Below are positions 41,401 to 54,500 of a stretch of 64,000 nucleotides of DNA, piece by piece. The DNA lies in contig NC_081850.1 of NCBI RefSeq assembly GCF_963259705.1, positions 34,563,799 to 34,627,798 of the forward strand. Reading direction: 5' to 3'. The notes under the pieces are model-generated. The model did not search any database and was not told the DNA's origin. It was given only the letters and a program-made list of their open reading frames with translations. Positions within the stretch are counted from its first letter, which is position 1, and each line of letters opens with the position of its first letter. The position numbers and the translations under genes are program-made. This DNA comes from Myotis daubentonii (lineage: Eukaryota; Chordata; Mammalia; Chiroptera; Vespertilionidae).

Positions 41401-42867
41401 AATATGCTAATTAGACCAGACATCCTTCCTGACAACCTTCCGGATGAAGCCAGGCCTGCGAGGGAAGCCCAGGTCCTGGGTCCCGGGTGCCAAAGGGAAG
41501 CTGGTGCCAGCAGCCGGGGGAAGAAGGCCTACTCTTGCACAAATTTCATGCATCGGGCCTCTAGTTTTATTAATATTGTTCATATTTTGGTTTTATATTT
41601 TATAAATTACAAGTTCACATTTCACAAAGTCATGTGTTTCTTCATTGATTTTATTACACTTCTCATGGAAAATCACCTTAATTTAAGTGGAAATCAGTAA
41701 GAAACTGGAATCACAATAAATTTGCCTTCCACCCCAGTTTGCACAGATCAGTGTAAAGATCATCTACATTCTACTTTGCCACATCTGGAACATTGCTTAG
41801 GTTTCGTAACCTTTGTATGGCATAAGTACATCTTTTCCCAAAGCGTACATCAAAGTCCCTGTCATTGAGAGGTGGAAACACAGTGTTTACCCATCAATAA
41901 GATTTTCACTTTGAGTTGCTTTTTCTTATGGTGGTGATGAGTTGTCAACTTTTCAAAACTATTTTATATTCAATTCTGACCCATATGAGAGTTCAGTGGA
42001 ATCATCAGACTTGCCTATGTTAGAAAAATGGCTTTTGCCATAAAAACCTGTCTAGCTCTAATAAAGACCTAAGCAAGTGTCAGTGAGGATTACCTCTTTT
42101 ACCACCCTGCTTCAAAGAGTTGAGCCAACTGCTTTTAATCATGAAATTATTGCATGGCAGGTTGTGTACCATACCAATCTTTCAGACCTCCAACTCCTTC
42201 TTTTAAGAGAAAAAGTAGGTTGAACTCTAATCCTCGTCACTAATATTGGCTGCATCTGTCTTTTCTCTTGGAACAGCTCAATGGTTATTCGAGACTTAAC
42301 CTTACGCAGTGCTGCTAGCTTTGGCTCCTTCCACCTGATCCGTCTACTCTACGACGAGTATATGTTCTACTTAGTAGAACATCGTGTTGCTCAGGCAACA
42401 GGAGAAACACCCATAGCAGTCATGGGCGAGGTAAGAGAAGCTGAAAGAACTATAACCCACGAGGTTTTTAAAGAAGAACCTGAATTACATTATAATCTAA
42501 ATATATTCATTATTGATTAAAGCTATGGTTCCTAACCAATAAGCCTTAGACTCTGAGGGGCTGTGGATTTGTTTCAGCGGGTCCTTAAATTCCTCTGTTC
42601 ATATGTATTTTCTTAATCAGAGGATTCTAAAATTATAAATTATGTCATGTACAAGATCCTGGAATGTTTGAATTTGTTATAATGGTACCTATGTAAAAGA
42701 AAAGTTTGAGAATCACTGGACTAAAAAAAAAATCTGATTGAATAGAAAAGAAGAAAGGTTGATGTTTCTGATAAAACTAAGGACTAAGAATGCAGAGGGA
42801 AAAAATTAAATGTAGACTTTTTTTCCCAGTATCCAAAAGTGATGAAGAAGAAGAAGAAGAAGAAGAA

Positions 42868-42900
<33 letters not shown>

Positions 42901-45900
42901 AGCTGACATTTTGGGGCACTTATATGTGCCAGGCACAGTTCTAAGTTTTTTCTATGCAACAAAGCATTTAACACAACAAGCCTTTGAGTTAGGTACTGCT
43001 TTGTCCTGTTTTACTGATGAGCAGCTGAGATTCAAGTTGGAAGCTAAGACAGATTAGATTATGACATATCTAAGTGGTAGAGATCTGGTTTGAATACTCA
43101 GATTTTCAGAGCCTTGCTTCTGACTAGATGTGAAGAAAAAACTCTCCTCTTTAGAATTTTTAGATAGCAGGCAAAATGTCTTATTTCCAACAAATGTCTA
43201 AAAGCTAAAATTTTGAAGTTACTATAAACAAGTGTTTGTTAATATAATTAGGAATAAATGCAAATGCTCAAATGATTCAGCATGGTTCATTTTGTTGTGT
43301 TGAATTGGGGTACTTGAGGTCTTGCAGGATTATACCAGATAAGGCAACATTACAGATTACACACAGCAATAAAGAAGTTCCATATATGTGCTTATTTAAA
43401 TTTAGAAAGTGAAAATAAGTGTATTAGATGCATTTCCTAGTTTAATAATTATACTATTAAAGGTATAAGTTTAAAAATATACTTCAAGGACCTCTCTAAG
43501 TATTCTAATAAAAATAAAGTATATGTTAAGCATTCAGAATGTAGGTTAAACTATTCCTCTTCTTTAAAATCTCTATGTATGCTGATCTGTGTGTTTGTCT
43601 GATGTTCATTAATGGTGCTTGTGTTTAAATGATGCCAGTTGTTTAGGTGTGAGATTTGATGGTGCCCTTAGTGCCTCTTTCTCCTTAGTTCTTTTATAGA
43701 CGCCTGGTTGCAAAATGCCAGTTGGTGTGTGAATTAAGTATTGTAAAATTTCTCAACTCAGGGCTCAAAACTTCTGAAATAGACATACCTTCTGGTATAT
43801 TTCATACATTTGCCATCCACCTCATATGCCTCAGGACTTATTTAATAGAATGATCAGGATAATGATAACAAGGGTTCTCATTACCAGCTTGTGGCCACTC
43901 CTGATGCTTGGCCTTTGCTTTCCTGGCATCTCTAGGGAACAAAGGCAGTGGTCGTGAGCCAGGTGTGAAGACTTAGCAGCCTTCGCATATGCTTGTACAG
44001 GCAGCGCTGGCTCACCGGAATGAAAATGAAAATAGCTTTATATAGTTGATACTGCTAACTAATAATTCTAATAGGCAGTTTTTTTTCCCACTGTGTGTAA
44101 AAAGTATTTGTAAGTATGACATTATTAAATGAGGTGAAAATATGAATAAGAACCTATGTCATAAAATAAAGTATGAAATACTTCCTGTAAAATCAAAGAT
44201 CTGAGTACACCTCTTGATTTCTTTGCTTACTATCCCCTTACCCAAATTATAGGAAAATCCTTTGAGCTGTCTTTGCTCATTCATTATTTAGCCTAGGCCA
44301 ATAGAGGCTAATTTTATACTTTTGATCTCCTCATACAGCATTGATGCCTCAAACATACATTAACCCTGGATAGACCAGTTGGCATGGCCATAATATCATA
44401 TCTAAACTTTCTTGATTCTTGGGAGAAGAAGGGAATTCAAGAAAAAGGAATTCTGTTAATCCATGTGTTATATTAAGCTATCCTAGAAGTCAGATTGAAG
44501 GTAAAAAAAAAGGTTCTTTTCATGTTGAGGTTCAGTTGCATTCTTAGTCCCATAGGTGACTTCCCTTCGCAAATGTCAAGTCCAGAGTACCTGTGTACAC
44601 AGTGGGAGCAACACCTGAAAAATCACCATTACCCCTAATCACAGCAAGTGGTTTTCAATCATCAGTAAAAACAACCACAAAACAGTAATTGTCACTATTT
44701 ATTGAGAGCTGTTGTACACTTATTAAAATTAAACTCTTGATCTGTCTGCTAATGATACTACAATCTGTAAATGATACTACAATCCTCCCTGGTGATCATA
44801 CTGGATACCTGAATGTCATCTTTCACAATTCTTTCTATCTGGTCTCCCATATCCAACCAATTACCACGTCTGCTCCTTACCACCACCCCGTAGAGCAGTC
44901 AGTATCATCTTATCAACACTAATAAAAGAGAAAAATGGTAATTGGCGTACGAGCTACCCTTTTCATTGGCTAATCAGTTAACTGCCAACAAGATGGCGGT
45001 TAATTTGCATATGTAGGCACAATGCAGGGAGGCGAAAGGGAAAGCAGGAAGAAGCCCCCTGCCACTGACAGTGATCGGAAACCCAGGGGGGAGCAGGGCA
45101 AAGGCGGCCCAAGGGCCGCCTTTGCCCTGCCCCCCAGCCATGATCGGAGAATCAGGTGCCTTTTCCGCCCTGGCCAGTGATAGCAGGAAGTAGGGGTGGA
45201 GCCAGCGATGGGAGCTGGGCACAGTCAAAGCTGGCAGTCCCAGGAGCTAGGGGTCCCTTGCCTGGGCCTAAAGCGAAGCCCACGATCGTGGGGCCGCTGC
45301 CACTGCAGGTCCCCGCTGCCCAGGCAGGACGCCTAGGCCAGAGGCGTCAGGCCTGGGCAAGGGGCCGATCCTGCGATTGGAGGGTGATGGGGGTCAACGC
45401 CTGAGGGCTTCCAGTATGTGAGAGGGGGCAGGCTGGGCTGAGGGACACTCCCCCACACACACACCCAGTGCACGAATTTCGTGCACCGGGCCCCTAGTGG
45501 AAATATAAAGCTGATTGTGTTACCTGCACTTAAACCCTTTAGTAGCTTTCTCTTCTGTTAGTTAAGAAACAAACTCTTCCCTTGGTACAGAAGGTCTGGT
45601 CCTGACTCTGATTAAACCTCAGCCTCCCTCTTACTACTCCTGTTATAATCACTGTATTCTTTTCTCTGATCTTATTCACCAGGCTTTTCTCATCATTGGA
45701 CTACTGTATACATGGTTCTTTCTACCTGGGACTCTGCCCAACTCTTCCTTGCCCCCAACCTAACTCCTACTTCATATCTTTTTTTTATTGTTTAAAGTAT
45801 TACAAATAGTAGTACATACGACTCCTTTTTTCCCCATTGACCTCCCCCTGGTCTCCTCTACCCCTCAGCACATGCCCTCACCCCCTTCCAGTGTCTTGTG

Positions 45901-48900
45901 TCCATTGGTTATGCTTATATGCATGCATACAAGTCCTTCGGTTGATCTCTTACCCACCCCCACCCTCCACTGCCTTCCCACTGTAGTTTGACAGTCTGTT
46001 CAATGCTTCTTTGCCTCTGTACCTATTTTTGCTCATCAGATTATAATGTTCTTTATATTCCACAAATGAGTGAAATCATGTGGTATTTACCTTTCACTGA
46101 CTGGCTTATTTTGCTTAGCATAATGCTGTCCAGTTCCATCCATGCTGTTGCAAATGGTAAGAGTTCCTTCTTTTTTACAGCAGCGTAGTATTCCATTGTG
46201 TAGATGTACCTCAGTTTTCTAATCCATTCATCTGCTGATGGACATTTACGCTGTTTCCAAATCTTAGCTATTGTAAATTGTGCTGCTATGAATATAGGGG
46301 TGCATATATCCTTTCTGATTGGTGTTTCTGTTTTCTTGGGATATAGTCCTAGAAGTGGTATTACTGGGTCAAATGGCAGTTCCATCTTTAATTTTTTGAG
46401 GAAATGCCATACTGTTTTCCACAGTGGCTGCACCAGTCTGCATTCCTACCAGCAGTGAAGGAGGGTTCCTTTTTCTCTGCATCTTCTCCAGCACTTTTCA
46501 TTTGATGGTTTGTTGATGATAGCCATTCTGGCAGGTGTGAGGTGGTACTTATTGTTGTTTTGATTTGCATCTCTCAGATGATTAGTGACTTTGAGCATGT
46601 TTTCATATGTCTCTTGGCCTTCTGTATGTCCTCTTTCGAAAAGTGTCTGTTTAGGTCCTTTGCCAAATTTTTGATTGGATTGTTTATCTTTTTTTGTTAA
46701 GTTGTATGAGTTCCCTGTAAATTTTGAGATTAAACCTTTATCGGAGATAACATTGGCAAATATGTTCTCCCGTGCGGTGGGCTTTCTTGTTGTTTTATTG
46801 ATGGTTTCTTTTGCTGTGCAGAAGCTTTTTATTTTGATGTAGTCCCATTTGTTTATTTTCTCCTTAGTTTCCATTGCCCTAGGAGCTGTATCAGTAAAGA
46901 TATTGCTACGACAAATGTCTGCTATTTTGCTGCCTATGGCTTTTTCTAAGATTTTTGTGGTTTCCCATGTTATGTTTAAGTCTTTTGTCCATTTTGAGTT
47001 TATTTTTGTGTATGGTGTAAGTTGGTGGTCTAGTTTCATTTCTTTGCATGTATCTGTCCAATTTTCCCAACACCATTTATTGAAAAGACTGTCTTGGCTC
47101 CATTGTATGCTCTTGCCTCCTTTGTCAAATATTAATTGAGCGTAATTGCTTGGGTCGATTTCTGGGTTCTCTGTTGTGTTCCACTGATCTATATGTCTGT
47201 TCTTGTGCCAGTATCAGGCAGTTTTGAGAACAGTGGCTTTGTAGTATAGCTTGATATCTGGTATTGTGATCCCTCCAACTTAGTTCTTTCTCAGGATTGC
47301 TGCAGCTATTTGGGGTCTTTTTTTATTCCAGATGAATTTTTGGAGAGTTTGTTCTAGGTCTTTGAAGTATGCCGTTGGTATTTTAATGGGGATTGCATTG
47401 AATTTATAGATTGCTTTGCATAGTATGGACATTTTAATGATGTTGATTCTACCAGTCCATGAACAGGGTATATATAATCTTCCATTTGTTTATGTCTTCC
47501 TCTATCTCTTTTTTCAGCATCCTGTAATTTTCTGAGTCCAGGTCCTTTCTCTCCTTGGTTAAATTTATTCCTAGGTATCTTAATGTGGTTTTTTTTGGTG
47601 CAATAGTAAATGGGATTTTTTAAAATTTCTCTTTCTGTGAGTTCATTATTGGTATAAAGAAAAGCTATAGACTCTGGGTGTTAACTTTGTATCCTGCTAC
47701 ATTACCAAATTCATTTATTAAGTCTAGTAGTTTTTGATGGAGTCTTTGGGGTTTTCTATGTACAATATCATGTCATCTGCAAATAAGGATAGTTTTACTT
47801 CTTCTTTTCCAATTTGAATGCCTTTTATTTCTTCTTCTTGTCTCATTGCTATGGCTAGCACTTCCAGTACTAGGTCAAAAAGGAGTAGTGAGAGTAGGCA
47901 TCCCTGTCTTATTCCTGTTCTTAGGGGAAATGGTTTTAATTTTTTCCCATTGAGTATGATGTTGGCTGTAGGTTTGTCATACATGTCTTTTATTATGTTG
48001 AGGTATGATCCCTCTATTCCCACCTTGTTGAGAGTTTTTATCAAGAAAGGGTGTTGGATTTTGTCAAATGCTTTTTCTGCTTCAATGGATATGATTATAT
48101 GGTTTTTATCTCTCAATTTGTTTATGTGATGTATGACGTTTATTGATTTGTGGATACTGTATATCCTTGCATCCCTGGAATAATTCCCACTTGGTCATGG
48201 TGTATGATCTTTCTAATGTAATGCTGGATCTGATTTGCTAGGATTTTGTTGAGGATTTTAGCATCTGTGTTCATCGGAGATATTGCCCTATAATTCTCTT
48301 TCTTTATAGTGTCTAGATAAAGATAAGGTTTTGGGATTAGGGTAATGCTGGCTTTGTAGAAAGCTTGGAAGTATTCTTTCCTCTTGAATTTTTTGGAATA
48401 GTCTGAGGAAGATAGGTTTTATTTCTTCTTTAAATGTTTGATAAAACTCCCCTGTGAAGCCATCTAGTCCAGGGCTTTTGTTTGTTGGAAGTTTTTTGAT
48501 TACTGCTTCAATTTCCTCCATAGTTATTGGCCTATTCAGGTTTTCTTACTTCATATCTTAAAAATCAGTTTTAGGGAGGCCCAGTTCCCCCAGGCTACCT
48601 TAGATCTATTCTTTCTGATTTCTACTTTTATTCTAGAACTACACAATAGACATTGCATGCTTCTTTGTATAATTTGTGTAATTAAAGATTTAATGCCTGG
48701 AAATAATGTAGGACTTTGAGTCAGAATAACTAAATTTTACTTAATTTATAGTGGTATAATCTTGAGCAAATCATGCTTACTTATGTTGAACCCCAGGACT
48801 TAGCGCTGCTTTACTTTTTAAAACATACAAAGTCCATTAATATATTTATGGAATCTATAAATTGTGGTTGCTCATAAAAGGATTTTCTAACATTTTCATA

Positions 48901-51512
48901 GTTAATCTATTGTAATTAAATTGTCATAATTTATATGTATTTAATATTATTTCTAAGCCTACTGTACAACCAACTTTTTGAAATAAAATTGGAACCCAAA
49001 ACATGGCTTAATTTTTAACATAAATATGAAAAGATAATATTTTAGTAATATTTTTTAAGGAAAAAATCCCTTAGGGACTTAACATCAAAAGAAAAATGTC
49101 TCCCTAGCCAGTTTGGCTCAGTGGGTTGAGCACTGGTCCTTGGATCGAAGGTTCCCAGGTTCGATTCTGGTCAAGGGCATGTATCAAGAGCATGCAGGCT
49201 CAATCCCCAGCCCAGGTTGAGGCATGTACAGGAGGCAACCAATCGATATGTCTCTCTCACATCGATGGTTCTCTATCTTTGTCTCTTCCCCTCCCTTCCA
49301 CTCTCTCTAAAAATCAATGGGAAAATATTCTCAGGTGAAGATTAACAAAACCAAAAAAAAAGAAAAGAAAAATGTTTGGGGTTCATCCAAATTGATGTAC
49401 TCAAAGTAGAATGGGGGGGGGGCGGGTCTTCAAAACCTAAAAACTAGAAAAGAGCAATAGTAATTCAACAGGCAAGCTTTAGGGTAAAATTTAAGTGGAA
49501 AAAGTCCAATTTGATAGAAATAAAATCATGGTAAATGAGGGTGAATGCTTAAAGTAAAACCAATGAAAACTAATAAAAATTAACTTCAGTGAACATTCAG
49601 TGCAACCAGGAAATACACAGATAATGTACCTGTGCAATAGGAGACTTGTACAGACTATTATAAAAGGCTTGAATCATAGTGAAAGTTAAAAATCATTTGC
49701 AGGAAAGGAAACTATCTTGGAATAGTAGTAGCTGGAAAAATGTAATGCACACTAGTCAAAAATTACATTATTATTTATAATACAACTTATTATTATTTAT
49801 TAATATTTTTAATTGAGGACTGGCCTTGTGCTAGGTGTTTTACATTCTTATTTAATATTCACCATAACCTTTCAAGAGATGTGTTAGGGTCCCCATTTCA
49901 CCCATGAGGAACATAGGTGGAAAGTTGCCCAAAATTAGAACTAGCAAGTGGTGGAACTAACTAGAGAAAGTAGGACTTTCTCACTACAGATAGTCAAATG
50001 GCCTCAATCTACATTTTAATTTTTCACCATATAGATTGTTTGGAGACAGATTCAGAATAGGGACTAATTTATTCATACAACACAGCTCCCTACAAAGCAC
50101 CCACACTCACAATCATATACAAACCAGATGCCTAACATGTAAGCTTCCATTATTTTCTTCCAGGCTTCTTTTCTCTGCATTGCAGGGTGCATTGTTATAG
50201 TCCTACCACCTCCTCCTCTCCACTTTTTGTTAGTAGACATTCAGAATATGCTAGTTGTAAAGGTTTTCTTGTTTTAAAGAGAACACGTTTTCACATCCCA
50301 AACCCTATTGTCTCTTCAGTTAGTCGTTTCCAGAAAATAGAGGTGATATAATAAAAATTAAGGAGTACCTGTGTATTGTATTAAACTAATGCCATGGTTT
50401 CCTGTTGACAGTGGCTTTATGGAGCACCAAAGTTTTTTAATTCCAACCAGTTTTATTTCCATAAAGGATATACTGGCAGGCCCAACCCTGATATTTGCAG
50501 GGCCTATGGCTCCCTTATGTCTAAATACTTTTAAAGTTATGGAGCAATTATAAGTAAAAACTATTCTGTCCACCTAGGTTGGTAAATGTATCTTGACAAC
50601 AACTTGGAAGGCTGAGTTTAAACTTAAAATTCTCTGGCTCCTCCTAATTCTACTTTTCTCCTCAAAAGCAACTGAGCCTGTATTCTTACTTCACTTGAAA
50701 TGATATAAAGGTACATAATTGCATTCATTACTGTGTTCTCGGGGGCAGAGGCGTGCAAAAAAGCCTCAACAGTTAGAATCATGGAAATATGCTACCCATG
50801 TACAGAGTGGCCAACAGCGACTGTAGGGCAGAATTTGCTTTGGTGTGAAGCACACTGCAGAAATTGTGGCCATCTTAGAAGTCTTCAATGAAATTGTTTG
50901 GAAATACATAGAAAAGACCACTTACAGGGGGAAAAATAACCAAGGAACATAAGATTTTACCAGATGCAACATTAGCATTCCTTGAAAATTTTATAAAATT
51001 GGAAATCATTTTAAAGTCTGTAACTATTTTTCCTCAGTTGTGAAACACTGTACTGAAGCTAAATATAAAACACTTTGATTAATTTGATTCTCATTTGGAA
51101 GACATTTAAAGAAAATAATAATGCTCTGAAATCCCTTACAATTGAAATTTCAAGATGTTTCTCTCCACCATCAAAAACATCCAAAATAGTTGCTGCCACC
51201 TGATCCTTTTGCCATCAGTTTTACTAACCTTGGTTAATAGAACTGAAATTATAAGAGAATGTGCAGCTACATGGACTTGTAAAATTCAGAACATGACAAA
51301 ATTCAGTATAAGTGAAGGATGTTCAGAGATTAGAATCGGGCCAAGATGTTCAAAATCTGCATGTGAACAACCTTTCTTGTGGCTATAGGGAAAGTTTTAA
51401 AGGGCCTTACTCCTTCACTGACGTCTCAGAAGAGCAGAGAGCAGCAGTTGGTGACACCAGGGTTTGCATTCATCCGAGCTCATCGGCTGTTTCTAGTTGT
51501 GTGTTATTTCCA

Positions 51513-51567
<55 letters not shown>

Positions 51568-54500
51568 CCTATCTATGCCTTGGTCAGTACACATAAACCT
51601 TCAGCCCTAGATTGAGTTTATAGTGTCAACAACCTTAAGTCAGAGCCTAAGGACCATTTTCATTCTCAGGCAGAACTGCTTGTAGTCCTACTCAGCTTTT
51701 GTCTTCAAAACTCAATGGTCAGATACTATTTATAAAGTCCTAGAATTTCATTCAACTGTAAAGCCATAAGATGGGGGCTTTCAAAATGAAGTATTCCATT
51801 CTATTTTGACTTTTATGACATTCCCTATTTTTTCTATGTAGAATTTTAATTCCTACATACATCAAAGGCCATATGCTTTCTAACTCCAGAGCACATTTAA
51901 AATCCCTTAATTTATATTCTTTAGAACATACATTTCATTATCTTCCTCCCTCCCTCTCTCCCTCCCTTTCTTCTTTCCTCCTACCTCTCTCCTTCTCTCC
52001 CTCCCTCCCTCTCTCCATCCATCCCTCCCCCTCTCTAATTTCTAAAATGAGGATCACAATGTCTGGTCTCAAATCTAACACCACTGTATTTCCTACATAA
52101 TTTTAGACAAATCAATTAATTATTTTCAGTAGCTGTAAGATGAAACCTAAGTTCTCTACCTTGCCAAATTTATAAGCTTTTATGTGAGTATGAAATGAGG
52201 AGGCATAGTCATTCATTTGGTATTTATTCAGCCTTTAATATCTGTCAGGAGCTGTTTATCAGATTCTGGGATATATTTATGAAGAGGACAAATAAGGTCC
52301 CTACCCTTGTGCACTGGCATTGGGATTGGGAAGACAGTTAGTAGGTGAAGAAGCAAAGTCAGGGTTACACCTTGTGGTAGGTGCTTTGAGGAAAGTGATG
52401 GAGAATGACAGCAACGGTGATACTTAGGGCTGTCAGGAAAAGCTCTGAGGAAGTGACTTTGAGAAAGTGACACTCGAGGTCATAATATATGAGAGGAAGC
52501 TTGCCGTGTACTGAGCCATGAAAGTGCGTTATCAGCTGTAGGATGTTGCCTCCGTGAGTAGTAGCCCCCGCTGGTCCCCTGTGCAGTAGGGAAGTTAGAA
52601 GGCAACAACAGATTTTAGATTGTCCTATTTCTGGAGCTATAACTGTACAGTGATCTCTGTACTTTCTTATGAACCTCCATTTTTTCATCCAAATCATTCA
52701 TGTCTTCCTCCTCTTCTGTTTCTGGTTTGTGCTAGCTTAACCTCGGGACTTGTCACTGTTCCCTGTCTGTGACACTTCCTAGCTCAGGCTGCTCTCAGTC
52801 CTCTCTATCACCGTTCCTATACTTCCTTCTGCTCCAAAACTCCCTGCAACTGAGTTCTCTTTCTAATGATCCTATAATTCTAAAACCTTCTCGAAGGTTT
52901 CCAAGGTGGCCTCACTTATGGCAAAACTACCTATCCTTCATAATATAAGCAACTGGCTGACACAGTGCCTAGCACATAGTAAGTTCTAAATAAATATTTA
53001 TTGAATAATGAGTGAATGACTGATTCTCTTCATCTTACTCAGTCTACCTATAGGATTAAAGGGTTTTTTTCTTAATTACATGTATATTCTTTTCTCACAT
53101 GTAAAATGCATGAAAAACCTTTATCTTCAGCTATATAGAATAACAAAATCTTACTCCTCATTCGCAAGGTATTTTCACTTTAAATCTACTCTCTCTATTT
53201 GCTGTCCAGGTGGAATTTTGTCATTGATCCTAGAGATACTGACAGTGTCCCTAAGGCTTTGTTATAGTGTCCAGCACACAGTGCATGGCACAGCACACAG
53301 CATTTAGTATGATAACAACCCATAAGATTTCAGTTGTTTGGGCTTTTATTTTTAGCATCCTGAATAATCAGATATATCCATTTAGATTAAGCAGAAGTTT
53401 TCTATGGAAAAATCTTTGTATTAAGGAAGTTGTCATAGTTTCAGTTAAGCAGCAACTAAAAACAGTGTTTCTTTTAAAGCAGTTTTTCAAGTATGTTCAG
53501 AGTTTTGTTTTCACATTATATAGTATTATTGTTCATTAATGGCAATAATAATTTAGTCTCAAAAACTTTGAGATTTGTCAAAAACAAATGGAATATTCAC
53601 TTTTCATAGGTATAGAGGTATGTTTAGAATAGGGTTGGGGAACCTATTTTCTGACAAGGCCCATTTGGATATTTATAACATCCTTCTCAGGCCATACAGA
53701 ATGATCAGCTTAAAAATGAGCCTGCTATATTTTGTCAAACATTTGATTAGCTCACCCGAATGCCTGGGCGGCCCGACCACATGATTTTTCGGACCTTAGG
53801 ACGCCCGTGTGCCGGATGTTCCCCACCCCGGCTTTGGAGTCATCACTGCCAACTTGTTTCCAGAATTGCATCTTAAGTGTTAAAGTATTTATTTCAAAGA
53901 AATAAAAATCTTATATTACATCAATTAGATATAACTTATAAACAATCCCTTAGTTTTAGGCATTCTCTGTTTATAGCTCTAAAATTTTTAAATAATACCA
54001 AAAATATAGTCTCATTGATTTTTATTATTGCTTGTATTGTATACTTTAATTCAAGAAATTTTATGTAACTTTCACTCTGAATGTTTTATTTTGACTAATA
54101 TAAGGTTCTGAGACATGTGATCAGGACCGACTTTAGAACAACAGTTCAGTGTTTATGGCTTTATGCTTGTTTCCCTGTGGGATGTACCTATAAAGTAATG
54201 AATGGGACAGTCTTCCTAACAAACATACTAGGAGCCAAGTAGCAGAGAGGCCCTTGTCCCCTTCAAATCAGTCACCTCAAGGGCTACACTGTTCCAGTAA
54301 CACTGCTATAACATAATAGTGTTAAGAAATAATAAAGACTATGCTAAGAAATAATGAAGACTAAAATGACATTATTCTGAATAGATCGTAGATTGTAACA
54401 GATGAATTTGATCTTGGTGAGTAGTCAGAAATCATCCCAGCACCAACTGCAGTGAATGAAATTTGGAGGCCTGTTTGGTGTTACAACTGGATGTAAAAAT

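Larger units (their letters stand above)
37243..42276. other. RFX3: RFX3 intron, 5.0 kb
   Basis: It holds two MER5-like fragments, two Ves SINEs and a small Helitron. No feature is recognised in 37970-40280 or 41570-42276. Confidence 0.85.

Noticed and set aside
42777..43057. Poly-Ser and poly-Lys/Met frames
   Set aside because: They come from the GAA/GAT repeat and adjoining MIR.
46053..48521. Minus-strand frames with reverse-transcriptase-like sequence
   Set aside because: They are pieces of one truncated L1 ORF2, not a host gene or a domesticated reverse transcriptase; frames are broken.
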